Shown: positions 51,504 to 64,000 of the stretch, one piece after another
Numbering within the stretch: position 1 is the first letter of the stretch
Layout: the number at the start of each line of letters is the position of its first letter
Source: Todiramphus chloris collaris
Lineage: Eukaryota > Chordata > Aves > Coraciiformes > Alcedinidae
Reading direction: 5' to 3'
Length of the DNA: 64,000 bases
NCBI GenBank assembly: GCA_025345505.1
Contig: JANVCC010000022.1
Location: forward strand, 31,693,213 to 31,757,212
Notes under the pieces: generated by a model
The model's database searches: none
What the model was told of the DNA's origin: nothing
The model's input: only the letters and a program-made list of their open reading frames with translations
Made by a program: the position numbers and the translations under genes

Positions 51504-52668
51504 AACTTTTTTCTTCTGCTGTTTTTAATTCAAGTCCACTCTTAATTACCTTAGTGAAATCTATTGCCTTGCTCACATCCATGGCCTAATCTTTTCTAAA
51601 TTGAAGCTTTCAGCTAGAAAATACAGTTTGTTGTACCAGTATAATAACACTGCTCTGGTAACCCCCCGAATGGTCCCATGTATGACATATAGAACTATGC
51701 AGTCTTCAGTATGTAAACACTGGCTTAACACTTGTGTTTGGGATGAGAGAGGTGTCCTTTCTTAAGATCTGCAGATGCATCAATCATATCAATTCATCTA
51801 ACTAGACATGTCAACTCAGTAACCTGGTTGTCTTCCACTGCTAATAGAAAATCACAAATCTATTTTCCTTTCCCTATTAAATGGCTAATAAAAATGAAGA
51901 AGCAACACATGTAAGTGCTGTGAGGAACATCTAGGTACTTTTCTGAATCCATAGTGAATTCTGTGACTGTATTTGCTGGCTTGTCAGCATTAACTGACAG
52001 GCTACATTCTGGTTTCTTGAGGTTATGCAGGAAGACTTCAGCCTCCTTCCCATACAAATTGATTATCAATTGCTGTTAGATCCAAAACCACTACCTGCCC
52101 TTTGGTTTTCTTCGTAACTGAAAGCACATGTTACGGTACTAAATTTCCCTCATAATCTTGTGTTTCTTTGACAGAAATTGTCTGAATATTAGATAGTGAT
52201 GAAAAGATGCTGATCTGTTTCCTTTGACACAAGAAGTTTGCTCCAGTCATCTACAGTAACTATACAAAATCACAGCGAGTGAGGAGCAGCAAGACAGAGT
52301 CAGGATACTTTTCACCAGTCATACCTGCTGAGTGACACTGAAAACAAAGCAACTCTTTTGGGCTTGCCCTCACAGCTGCAGCACAGCACTGCAGAAATGG
52401 CTTTAGCGAATCATTAGATGAAGCTTACAACCTTTGCCCCTGACTCTCCAGCTGTCTTCCCCAATACTGAATGTGTTGTGAATTGTCTGGAAAGGAAAAA
52501 ACTGAAAAAGAGCCTACTATAGATCTTCTTGCTCTATTGCTCCCCGAAAGAATATAAAGCAATTCCTTTATTCCTAAAAAAGATTTCCTCCCAACTTTAA
52601 AACCAGCAACTGGTCACAATATACAGTGTATTCCCTCCAGGACAACATGAAAGTATGAATAAACTTAC
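51504..52668. other. Region where later ROPN1 exons would be expected
   Basis: No convincing exon. The minus-strand frame at 52069-51860 has a stretch, DVPHSTYM, that loosely recalls ropporin RIPFSTFQ, but the rest does not align and no splice sites support it. Confidence 0.3.
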
Positions 52669-52828
<160 letters not shown>

Positions 52829-53600
52829 CTGGAGATAAGCACAAATGAAAACTGCATCACTGGAAGACGAGTGCTGCTTTGCCTCCCCTCAGAGGAAGAC
52901 AAAGTTTCCAGTAATTCAGTATCACGCCCAAAATACGTGCATTGGGCTTGACCTAGACTTTTGTTCTGAAGTGTGCTGTGACGATGAGAGGCTAGATATA
53001 TAGGGAGCACCACTGATACCAGACTAATTGGATGCTTGAAGCACATATTTGATAGATACGGTTGAGAAGGATTATAGCAAAACCACTCCATAAATAAAGT
53101 GTGAGGAAAAAGTGGAAGCACATAATGATTACAAGGTATAAAAATACAGGTAAAATTAACAGTGCAAGTACAGGAAATAATTACTTCTGTACCATCTGGA
53201 AGGATGTTAATTTTACAGAAGTGTGGCCTGACTATAATTTTTAATTTGTTAGTGGAGGTTTATTCATGCATATTCTTTCTTTGGCAACACTGGTATGACT
53301 TGGCTAAGAATGTGATCAGAGTTTGAAAGCCATAAATGTTTAGGGCCAAAGGAAGAACAGCTGAAGAAATAATCTAATTTCTACTATATAGACACAGTTA
53401 ATACATTGGTATACACCATCCATTACAAATATATTAACTATGTAGAATATTTATGGGCATAGAGCTGAAAGCAGATTATACAAACTGCAAATGTAGTCAG
53501 TGTAACAATATTAATGTAATATTAAATAATAAAAAGCCTATGGATGTAAATTATCAATGTCTTGTATATTTGCCCCAGAAATGAGGAAGATGTTTCTTGC

Positions 53601-53647
53601 TCTTTGATCCAGGACCTTTAATAGCTCTGGCGTAACATCTTTCCCTT
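53601..53647 (-). pseudogene. ROPN1: ROPN1 (ropporin) pseudogene, exon A
   Basis: In minus frame it reads GKDVTPELLKVLDQR, against human AELTPELLKILHSQ. It ends where human ROPN1 has an exon boundary, so DQR joins EAGR of the next exon in phase 0, matching human HSQ-VAGR. The donor here is AAAGA|GCAAGA, so GT has become GC: either a rare GC-AG intron or further decay. The acceptor is uncertain: GGACAG at 53653-53648 is possible. Further upstream the frame meets a TGA (about 53668), so any longer exon is closed. The intron to exon B is about 770 bp. Confidence 0.7.
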
Positions 53648-53754
53648 CTGTCCAAGACATCCCTCATGATGTCTGGAGGAACATCATCATAGGTCAATTC
53701 AGACTTATGGCATCAAAATTGAGATGTCAAAATAAAGAAGGCAAGCCTAAACAT

Positions 53755-54640
53755 CTTCTGGCCTCTCCTTCTGCCCCAGGGGTCAGAGATGTCTGGGCCC
53801 ATTGTACCAGAAATTTGTCTAGCCTGCTCTTCAAGACTTCCAGTCTTTCTGTGTGGCATTCTATATGCCATGGTCCCGGGGGCATCAGTGGCTTGAATAG
53901 CCCTGACCAGTCTCCCCTGGAATAACCAGTTAGTCTCAGAACCCTTATTTCAGCCCAGGGCCATCAGTCCCTGCCCCAGCAGTGCTGTAGGATGCTAGGC
54001 TGTAGCTTCACCACAGCCCTGCTTTGCTTGGCCATGGGTCATCCTGATCCCAGTCTGCAGGCTGACTGCTTGTCTTGACCTTAAACCTGCCTCATCACCA
54101 GGCACTTGCCTGATGACATGGGCTTTGGGCAACCTCTCCTGTCCTGCCCTAATTCCTTGCTGGGGTCAGTGGGACAGACCCTGGCTGGTGGATCTCTGCC
54201 CTGCCAGCTGTGGCATTGCACGTGTCTCCTGGCCTCCTGCCCCTGAGAGAGCAGCTGGCCCCTGCTGCACCTCAAGCTACCACCCCCCTGAACAACCTTT
54301 GCAGTGTTTCACTGTGAAAAAGTTTGTCCTTCTCCCAGCTTAAATCCTCCCTGCTGCGTTTTAACTTGCTGGTTTATTTTTATTCTCCTTGAACTTGGAG
54401 AGCATCCCTTTCTTCTTTGCAGTAGTGTTTTAAAGATTTGAAGACAATTACTATGTCACCTTTGATACTCTGTTTTCTATGGTAAACAACCTGAAATTGC
54501 TCAGTCCTGCCTGTGTGTTGTGTTTCATTGAATTTTAGTTACTCTCATCTGGAGTCTTCAGCTGATACACATCTTGAAATGTGATGCCCAAAACTGGACA
54601 AAACACTCCAGCTGAGACTTTACCAAAGCTAAGAATAACA
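53755..54640 (-). mobile_element. Old, diverged CR1 LINE
   Basis: The plus strand retains antisense CR1 landmarks in order: CTAGCCTGCTCTTCAAGACT (about 53819), the AAAAAGTTTGTCCTTCTCCC region (about 54318), AAGACAATTACTATGTCACC (about 54441) and CCCAAAACTGGACAAAACAC (about 54588). It is much more diverged than the copies at 33 kb and 41 kb and lies just upstream of the ROPN1 remnant. Confidence 0.65.
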
Positions 54641-56796
54641 GAAGGATTACATCATCTGTCTATAAATGATATCTCTGTTTATATTTCCCAGTACAATGTT
54701 TTTCTTTTTTTGCAACAGCACAGTGTTGTTAACTGATGTTGAACTTGAATTTCACAATAGTCCTCAAAACTTTCTGCAACAGAATGAGCTGTACAGTTAT
54801 TCCTTACGTTGTATGTGTTGTTGTTGAACCCTGACTTACTTCAGAATTTTTCACATTCCCTTATTGAATGGCTATCTTTTTTTTCCATGAGATTTCTCTA
54901 ATTTGTTAAAATGTGCTAAGGTAATTTTTAATCTAGGTTTCATCTCCTAGGTCCTTGGAATTAGAATCTTCCCCCTTTCATCTATCCCCATGTAGCTGCC
55001 TTTACACGTTTATATGAAATACTTTGCGGTTCTGTCAGCAAAGTAATTAATAGCACAGACATTTCAATTATCATTTTGATTCAGTGCTAACACCACATTA
55101 TAATGGATAAAATTTGACAGAAGACACTGTAAGAAAAATTCAGTGTATTACGTCTGGTATATTGCTTGGTTTAGGGTTGCTGGTGCAGTGGGCTGAAGAA
55201 GAAACAGGTTCACAACAAACCTTGTAATTAATTGTACATACTGTGCTTATGTAATTTTTACTTCTATTATTATTGAATATTATTTTTGTCATTTTAAGGA
55301 AGTCCCTGGTATTTTTAAAAAATGCTAGAATGTTCTGCCTGTGAAAACAATACATTTAGGTTATCTTTCTGGTGAGTTAGTTGAAACAAGGGCCTGATGC
55401 TACAGCCCACTTAAAATGGGATCTCAGCTGGGCCAGGGATGCAACTGATGTAAATCAGTACAATGCTATTTACCCTACCTAGGAAGTTGACCTGTATTCT
55501 CAGTTTAGCCACTGGGAACTCTCTGAAGCTGATATTATCAGAAGTCTAAGTATTTTTTACTTTTTTTAATACCTTAACATAAAAGCCTTTGGAATAATTA
55601 GGAAACTTAGTATTTATTTAATAGTAGGCTTGGGATTACTTTCTTTAAGAAACAAATGATAGTGCTGACAATGTATTATTTTCTGTTCCTTGAAATAGTA
55701 TAGGAAATAGCTGAAAATAAGCAGGTCTTAGGCATGTCTCCTTAGTTCTGGGACTACATCAAAGGATGCAAGTAGCAGCTTGAAGATAAAATGCTATCTT
55801 TATCTTAAATAATTCGGTAGAAGTAAAGAGCATAAAATCATCGATACCATCATCTCCACCTTAATTGTCTTATCTGAGAAATACAATTATTGAGATAAAG
55901 TAGACCTTAGTCACAGAAAAGCACTTATCTTCCAAACCAGGGTTCTTCTAACCTGTTTCATAGGTTGGGAACTATGCTTCACTTTTTATCATCTAGCTCC
56001 AACAGTATTTAGTTGCAAAGTCTGCTTTTGATCTTCCATTTAATTTCAGTATTTCTCAGATAAAGTTCTCAAGCAATCATTTTTAGTTCCACTTATGGAA
56101 CACCCATGTAAATCCTTCAGTGATAGCCTCCTCCTCATATTTCCTTAAACATTTGGGCAAATACTTACAAAATCTTTCTCAGGATCTGTGTCATATCTCT
56201 TACAGAAAAAAAAAATTGTAAATAAATCATCTAAAAATTGCTGCCTTCAATTTTGTCCAGCCTGGTACTGAAGCTGACTGGAGACCTTTTCCTATCTCAT
56301 GACTGTTTGTTGTATTATGAGAAATTAATTTAGTGATCTCACTCTGCTTTCTAGTGAATAAGTTAGCATAATTTATGACTCCCACAGCAGAGGAAGCTGA
56401 AAATAAAGACTTGAAGACAGATTTTTCTTTTTTTCTATTATGAGTCATCTCAGATTACTGCTGAGGGACATTGCCTGCCATAGGCCAGGAGAAGCTTGAA
56501 CTCTTCATGTCTGTGCTTTTCCATATGGAAAGACATAAAGGAGCTGTATAGGAGAATTTCTCTAAGGCAATTGCTTCAACAGCTTGAATTGCCAATGTTG
56601 ACTTTAAGCTCAGATGTGTTGTAATGCTTGTTATATGATGCGACTGGTTGTCTTGTGAGCTCTGTAAGTCCTGCCTCAGGTGGATGAGGGTCTCCTTCTC
56701 AGGACTGAATTAGGCTAGGGTCACCTGATGTCTTGGTCAAACAGGGAATGACCTAAAGACTTCCAGAGCCTGATATTAAATGTCTTATTATTTTAA

Positions 56797-56845
56797 CAAA
56801 AAAAACCCAAACCCAAAACCAAAAAAAACAAACCAAACCAAACAA
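56797..56845. repeat. A-rich CAAACC tract
   Basis: A-runs with CCC and CC interruptions followed by CAAACCAAACCAAAC. It is the clearest of the CAAAC-type tracts in the window. Confidence 0.75.
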
Positions 56846-59800
56846 GTCAGGAAGGCAGATCTGATTTAAAATATTTGATGTATGTTTGGATTATGTCACA
56901 AGAACCAGAGGATGTAGCTGAAAACAACTGTTTACATTCTTGAAACTTGTAGAGTTATGCTGTTCAGTATGATTAAAGTGATAGGAATGGAAATAAAAAA
57001 CTTGTTATAATACTCTTCCAAGTACTAGTAGACAAAATTGGACTTGAAAGTGTTACCTCAAAAATGGTAAAAGAAAAAACACTTCTGGATTTGAATTCCT
57101 ACTGTGCAGAATGCTAATAAAACTGGTGGATCAAGAAATCATGCCAAGAAAATTGTATTAACTGCCTAAAGATTTGTGAGCCTCACTGAAAAATGGCAAA
57201 AGATGACATTCAAAAAGCTTGAGCTCCTCCAGTCCTTGAACATCTGTATTTCTACCATTGAAAAATTAGCACTCCAAATAAGATTACTACCTATATTCTT
57301 TGCTTAGTGGAAGTTCCTCCCTGTAAGTCCAGTAATTTCCACCTTGCTGTTCTTGAGTCAGCATCTTTTTCTATACTATTCCACACCCTATTCTTGTTTC
57401 AATTCCAAATGCATTGCAAGTCTTTGTCCTTTAATACCTCCCTGAACTCTTAAACATACAGTTCACCACAAAACTGTCCTGAAGCAGATAATTTACACCC
57501 ATACAATGACCAATATCCACGCAGATATGCCACTTCTTCATACAAATAGAGTGGCCCTTGGTTTGAGGAGGTCTGTGTCTGGAAGACAAGGGCTCCACTT
57601 GGACCAAGGGGGCTGGAAAAGAAGTGAGAACAGCCTGCATGTGTATTTCTCAACAAGGATGTGAATCTGTGTGTGACTGTCTGAGAGGACAGCAGCATGA
57701 TATGATTTGAATGTCCAACCAAGTTGTCAGCTTCTAGAATTATATATTTAAATTAAGGCCTGTTTTATGTTAAAATTTATATTTCCAATGTTTGTGTATC
57801 CCCCAAATCCCTTGTTTAAAATAATGATTCAAGTGGAATGATTTTATGCAGACATCCTAAAAGCAGTAACTCCAGGAGGTCATCTGAGCTTTGAAAGGTA
57901 CAATCTTTCCAAGTGGAGGCAGGGTCATTGTAAGGCCTGGTTCCTATCCCTGTGCCCTGAAACAATGCATAGTGTGACTCCCAAACCAACAAACCAGTAT
58001 GCTACGAGTAGCGCCCACAGATTGCATATTGCCTTTGTAAATTGTTTAGATGCTTCAGTCAAAAACCTTCAAATGCAAAGCAACTTAAAAGATGAAGAGT
58101 TAGAGTCAAGAAGTACAGTATATACCTTCTGAATGATGTGCTGTCAGTATATAACACAACAGATACAAATAATTTGATGTAGCTATAAGCTAGATACCTG
58201 GCAAAGGAGAGCTCTAAATCATAGTAATGTACTACTCGGAAAAGGGATCATTCAGTAATTAGAGCAGAACAACTGCAGATTATTTTTGTTTCCAACTACT
58301 ACAGTGGAAAAACTGAAAAGCTTTTATATCAGAATATTGTTGTTCCTGCAGTCTTCCTTTATGGGAGGCCGGTGCCTTCATTTCAGGTGACAGGAACTGG
58401 GCTATATGTAGCCTGCAGCAAGGGTGGTCCAGAGGTGAAATCTAAATAAATTCCAGCAGAAACTGGTGATAGTTCTCATGTGGGTTTAGTCTGCAAATGA
58501 GATTGAAATGGTTATTTTATTTCTATATACAAGGTTTTTCTCCCTTCTTGATACTTTTGTCTAAAATTGCATCTTGGTATATCTTTGAAGGTCAGGAAGT
58601 AGAGGGGAGATAGCCTGCTGCTTATGGAAGTGAAACAATGTGAATATACAACTGTCTTCTTTCAAGCAGTTCTTTTTTTTCTCAGATATAAGAAACTAAA
58701 TAATGCTGTGAAATTGTTGTTCACCAAAGCGTACTGGTTATTTAGGTTTAATTAGCTGAATTCTGTGCTGAACTGGTTGCAGGCTCTCTGAGGATTCTTG
58801 ATGGAGTTCTCATGCTCAGTTATATGCTCCCCTATGTCATTGTTTGAAGTTGCGAACAGGATTTTTATGTCCCAGAGAGATTTGTTGCTAACTGATTAGC
58901 ACTAATAATATTACTTCCTCTTTCCTATTGATGTCAGAGTGGGCTTTGGTACTTGAATGTGGTGGGAAGAGGACGGGCATCTTAATTACTGAGGGCTGGG
59001 TTGTGCTGCCTTGTAGGAAACTCTGTGGGAGGAATACAAAAGAAAGCAAGATTCCTCCATTTGAAAAGCAGTAGAAAGCCAACTTCTCCTTCCCCATGCA
59101 CAGAAGACACAGGGAACCCTGTCTCTAACACTTGCAAATAATCTGCAAGAGACGCTGTCCTCAGCAGCAGTTGGACTTTCCTCTCTTCAGGTTGGTGAAG
59201 CAGTGCTTAATTAACAGGGCATAGGAACAGAAGGTTGGTTTTATCTTCTTTGTAAACTCCCCATAGTACCTGGGAGCTATCTCTGGGCTTCCTTACCTTC
59301 AGGATTTTCAGAAGCCTTTTGAAAGTCATCTGAAAATGCTCACCCTGACTCCATGTACATAATTATTTTTATCTAGATATACATATTTATTTTTATTTTA
59401 AAAGTTGGCTTTAACAGGCAGGTGATTTTAAATCATGTTGTGTGTTGTAACAAGGCATAATATAATAATAAAACATCATGCTTCATTCTGTTTTCCCTTT
59501 AAGACATTTTGTGATACAGGATTGCCCCAGGGTTGAAAAAAACCACAGCAATAATCTGTAAGCATTGGGCAGACTGTCAAGGGATCTTAATAGCATTTAT
59601 ATCCCCGCTGAGAAGGTGCAAATGCAATAGAACATGGGAACAGTAACTTTCTTTCTGTGAATCGCTATGAGCAGAAATGAAGATATGGAGGATGAATTAA
59701 ATTAATCTGAGAAACTGCAAATATAGACAGTCCTTGAAAAAAATTAAATTAAACCAGTTTTATTGGAGTTTGATTAAATAATCCACATTATTTTTGTTAT

Positions 59801-62387
59801 GATTCATACTTACATTTTATTGTTCTTTGCTATAATTTCTTACTATGCAGAATAGTTTATAAACCTTATTTAATAGTAATGTATTTAATTAATCTATGGA
59901 GAAATGCAAACTCTTGATCTAACATAGCACAGTAATGTTATGATAAAAACAAAAGCTTAATAACGATGACCAGATCAAGGTGTACAAAGGAAGCATCTCT
60001 CAGAAAGCTGCTGTGTGGTAACCACATTACCACTACTGGAAGTCAGTCAGCAGGAGGTTGCTAGGAACACGCACGCTGCTAGTGTTAGGAAAACTCTGCT
60101 TACGCTCCTTCCTCCCCCAGTTTGCTCCTAGGGGTTCACCCTTCTTTAATCTGTGTTTTGATAAGGAGGTGAGCAGAGAAGGGGGCTGATCACTCTTTCA
60201 TAGGTTGGAGCACTGGGGGATCATTTGACAGAAACAAAATAAAAGCAAACTGCCTGGGCAGTGGAGGCATGCTGTGTTTGTATCCTGTTTTTCGGAAAGA
60301 ACAAAAAGTCTGTGAGAGAAATGGGAGAAAGACAAGGCAGAGGAGCTGGATGGTTTTCTGTCCCCATATCCTTAGAGAGGCGAGACTTGAATGCTTATTG
60401 TTTCCCTACTTGTAGCCATAGCCAAGGGAAACAATAGCCTTGCACATACAACCTTGCATATATTGTCTGCTCTTGGGCCTTAGCAGGGTGCCATATATAC
60501 GTAGGTGGAGGGTTTTGAATACTAAATACATTTTTGAAACTCAGATTTTCCTATCTTCATCCCAAAGATATGTCTTTCAGCAAGCCTGGGAGGTCTAAAT
60601 CAATTATTTACTGTAAGTTCCCTGCTTGATCTTGTTTTCTTTGCCATCCAATCTGACAATTCAAGGGCAGCAAAATTCACTCCTTCAGGCTGCAAGTTTT
60701 TCCTTTCCTAATTCTCTGGTGCAGGTGGGATGACACAGGGATGGCATGTGGCCATGGCTGAAGCAAAGCGTACCCTCCCTTGTTGTAAATGTCCCCTGAG
60801 CTGCTCTAGCCACCTACTGCAACACTGGCTGCTCTGGCACTTGGTAGGAAAAGAAAAAATTGCAGTTATGGCCTGGTTGATGGGTTTTCTTATTTCATGG
60901 CCCCGTACCTTACCTGAGTGGCAGAAGGGAGCCTGATTATCACAGTTCATTTGGATTCCATCAGTTGTTCATCCCCTCCAGTTCTGAAAGCTCCATGCTT
61001 CAAAGAGAGATAATGAAGCAGGCAGAGTGAGTCGTTTTCCCTCTCCTCTCTCCATGACCCAACCAGCGTCCAGCAGAGAAGTTGCTACACACCTGCAGCA
61101 GGGAAGGGACACTGACTCCGACACACTCAGATGTACCCAGCTAGCTGGGAAGGAGGCAGAAAAGGCATTGTGCAAAGGGTTGCCAGATACAGCAGTAATA
61201 ACTGATCCTACCAAAAGCTTCCATGTTTTCAACTCATCAAATACACATTTTCCTTAAATCAAGTTGGCACAACAGGGACTAGAAGCCAGCAGCAAGGTGA
61301 AGGCACAGCACCTCTGACACGCTGGTCTGCAAACACAACTTTCCTTGCTAGTCTCATCTTCGGAAGTTGGGGAGCAAAGAACAGAGGACAACGTGAGATG
61401 GAGGAAGGCGATTCAGTGGATAAAAGGTGTGGGTAAAAGGTGACATTCTTGATCTTCAGTTCTGTAAACCCACTTCACATTTGCAACTGCTCCCTGCCTT
61501 TCACAGCCTCTTCCTTCTTCTGCCCTCTGTGGAGTCCTCACTCCCCTTAACAGTATCCTTCTGTGTCAGGGAGGACACTGCAGCATCCTACTGCACTGCC
61601 CCAGGTATTTCTGGGCACAGAAAAGAGCCAAGCAGCCTGCTGGAACAAAGGGCCTGTGTGTGATGGTGTTACGTTGCAGAGTTACGAGGTTATATGGCAG
61701 CTTGGGAGAGCACATTCCTGGGAGGGAATTTACTCTGAGGACATCTGCGGACCATATATCACCCCCTCAAAGAATTCACAGAGACTTAGCCACCAAAGTC
61801 TCTGCTGTAATTTCTTCTTAGGTTACTTGGGACATGACTGTGAGGTACAATAGCAGATCATGACTGCAGAGAGACAACCACTGACATGACTGGTAGGAGC
61901 ACCACCAAACACATTGGTCTTAAAATAGCAGCTGTGCACCCATACCAGTCCAAATGCATTTGTTCTAGTTGAACCCCCAGTCCTCTTGCCTCACCACAGC
62001 TCAAATGAAGAGATTATTTCCTGACAGCATTACGATAGTGCCAAGGGATTGTCAATCCTCTGGTGTCAGAAGTTCAGTGAGTAGCACAGAGGAGGCCTCA
62101 ACATTGCCAGTAGAACTCAGACATCCATCTTGGTTTCCTCTTTCACAGAAGTTTAAGCTAATGTGACTCCTCTTGTGTTTTCCACAGGTTAAGTGCAAAC
62201 ATGAAGAATTACTTTGTTTTACTTGGTTGTTGTGCTGCAACTTATTAAGTCGCAGCAATTCAGTCATGAGTCTTAAGCTGATCTACATCCAGTTGGTGTT
62301 GACACTAGGTTTTAGAGTGATCAGTCTGATCCATGATTAGAAATTTAATAACAAAAAGAAAGAGCCGGCAGAACTTCCACTCCATTT

Positions 62388-62420
62388 AAAAAAAAAAAAA
62401 GAAAAAGAAAAAGAAAAAAA
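62388..62420. repeat. Polypurine A/G tract
   Basis: Thirteen A followed by GAAAAA units. Confidence 0.9.
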
Positions 62421-64000
62421 GACTGTTTTGAATGTTGCTGAGCACATAATCTCTTTGAGACTGGTATCTTGACTTTAGACACAAAGTATGAGGCAGAAAG
62501 CCTGTGAAGGTGGTGCACAGAGACTGGCTCAGACAGCGAGGAATGTGGAGCATGCGAACTTGCCGAGGCTGTGCCTTGACAGAGCTCCCAACTGAGAGCT
62601 TCTGTGAAATCTCTCCAAGGCTTCCCAACAGGTTAGAGGTGCTGCCACAATTACCTTAGCGGGCTTACTGCTTGATGGAAACCTAAAAACATTTCTCACG
62701 TGTATCTGAGCCTTTGTGAACGCTTCATAAGGCCCAAGTGTGCAATCAGTGCCATAATGAAGGGTTGGACCTTGCTTTGTAATGAGGTCTGTCTGAGTGC
62801 TGCCTTGTGCAAAGACCTCACTGCAAAGTGCACCTTGAAACTGGCCCAGAAAAGTATATGTTCTGAGCCAGGAATCTCACACAAGCAGATGTCTTCGTGC
62901 AGCCCCAGCGAGCTAAAGGAGGTTAAACAGGGGTAAAACCAATGCAGGGAGGATAGGAACACAGCTATATTTTATTTGCTGAAAGTCTTAAAGGCATTTT
63001 TTTTCTCTCATTGCTGTGGCTTTGGTAAAGATAATTTCTCTGTCCGAGGCATGATTTCTTGTGTTTTAACTGGGAACTTGCTGGTTGAGGGAATCTTTGA
63101 AAACAAGGTGGCTTTATAAGTCCTTTGTTACCAGTAGGCTGGGGGGAACAGAAGTCTGGGGAGCTCAGCCTGCTTTCCTTCTGCTGTAGGAAAAGTTTTC
63201 AGCTGCTTTTTTATCCACCCCACTCAGAAATTTGAAAAGAAACACAAGGGTAAAGTAAATTCCTCTTCTATCTTTGTAGATCCCTCTGTGGGATCGCAGT
63301 GAGTGATTTGGGTGGCCCACACTGCCAAACCTGCAAGCTCACTGCAATGTCCACCCATGCATGTGCTGCATGATGAAGGCCATTGATAAACATTACATTC
63401 CAGACTCTTATTTTCCCCTTGTGCAGCTTGGTCAGTCCCCTGCCCACCAAAAGAAATCTGCCAGCTTGGAAAACCACCTCCTAGTTTGGTTTTCTTTAGG
63501 CACCGTTTTTTGGTATCGCTAATTTGAGGAGACCAGACAGTTAACAAAGAGCAGTATGCAATAAAAGATGGAGCTGCTGTGTACCTGTGTGTAAAATTCT
63601 ATACAGAACTTTAGCTAATACCTAAATTAGCAAGATATCTAAAGGATCTAAGTTTTGCTTTGGCTTTTAGTTCCTTTCTGTTCCTTCAGTCCTTTACCAC
63701 GTAACTGGAACTCTGATAATCCTGCATCAGGATTCCACTACTCTGGAGTGGAAAACCCCAACTCCATTTTAATAGAATCCATACTGAAAATCAGAAAATA
63801 AAAGGTGATGTTTTTGACTTCTGGGCTTTATCGGGTTCTGGGGAAAATTTTACATTTTCAGCTGAAGAGAAGAGAATCGGGGAAGCCAGAGCACAAAGAC
63901 AGAGAAAGATGAAAGCAGTAAGAAAGAAGAGGAGGTTAATGAGGGAAAAAGGGGTGAAGTAAGTATGAAAGGGTTGGGTGGCTTACTACGAAGGCAAAAA

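Larger units (their letters stand above)
54641..64000. other. Intergenic towards KALRN; no gene seen
   Basis: No exon, CpG island or clear transposon is visible. Simple sequence includes an A-rich CAAACC tract (56797-56845) and a purine A/G run (62388-62420). By human synteny KALRN should begin to the right on the plus strand, but no KALRN exon can be supported inside the window. Confidence 0.5.

Noticed and set aside
51860..52069. Minus-strand frame considered as a later ROPN1 exon
   Set aside because: Only about eight residues (DVPHSTYM) resemble ropporin. The rest does not align and no splice sites frame it.
53566..53711. Second open frame over ROPN1 exon A (DVPPDIMRDVLDRRE)
   Set aside because: VPPDI superficially resembles the ropporin IPPEL start, but it is a different frame of the same DNA that encodes the much better TPELLKVL match, so it is probably coincidence.
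60708..61257. Several overlapping frames considered as KALRN exons
   Set aside because: No spectrin, SEC14 or other KALRN-like sequence is visible and splice signals do not frame them.

Overview
The window looks like a stretch of bird chromosome. The evidence is several CR1 LINE fragments (all short 3' pieces), sparse ancient MIR-like SINEs, very short introns (80-93 bp) in the one intact gene, few other repeats, and long AT-rich tracts broken by two CpG islands. No species can be named from the sequence alone.

The only complete gene is CCDC14 on the minus strand. I resolved it into 13 coding exons between 47115 and 36772. All splice sites are GT-AG and all phases join, giving 2823 nt including the stop, or 940 residues, close to the human protein. 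Its start lies in a CpG island (about 46650-47500) with Sp1-like boxes, three CCAAT boxes and an ETS-like site. A CR1 LINE sits in intron 8.

Upstream of CCDC14, on the same strand, lie two decayed exons of a ROPN1 (ropporin) homologue (about 53647-53601 and 52828-52669). The second carries a 2-base frameshift and, past it, a stop in the original frame, so I call this a pseudogene. At the left, a second CpG island (about 9290-10060) contains a perfect CArG box, a (CCGAG)9 repeat and two minus-strand splice-donor candidates. The human order is MYLK - CCDC14 - ROPN1 - KALRN, with the first three on the same strand. I therefore infer that the island is the MYLK promoter and first non-coding exon, and that 1-9279 is MYLK intron 1. 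No MYLK coding exon is visible.

Layout: 1-9.28 kb presumed MYLK intron; 9.3-10.1 kb promoter island; 10.1-36.5 kb intergenic, with ancient SINEs and CR1 pieces; 36.5-47.1 kb CCDC14; 47.1-47.5 kb CCDC14 promoter; 47.9-52.6 kb intergenic with CR1 pieces; 52.7-53.65 kb ROPN1 remnant; 53.75-54.64 kb an old CR1; 54.65-64 kb no recognised gene (the KALRN side, but no KALRN exon seen). The genes are not an operon or pathway: this is a conserved vertebrate gene neighbourhood. The most notable biology is the apparent loss of ROPN1, a sperm fibrous-sheath gene, beside an intact centriolar-satellite gene.
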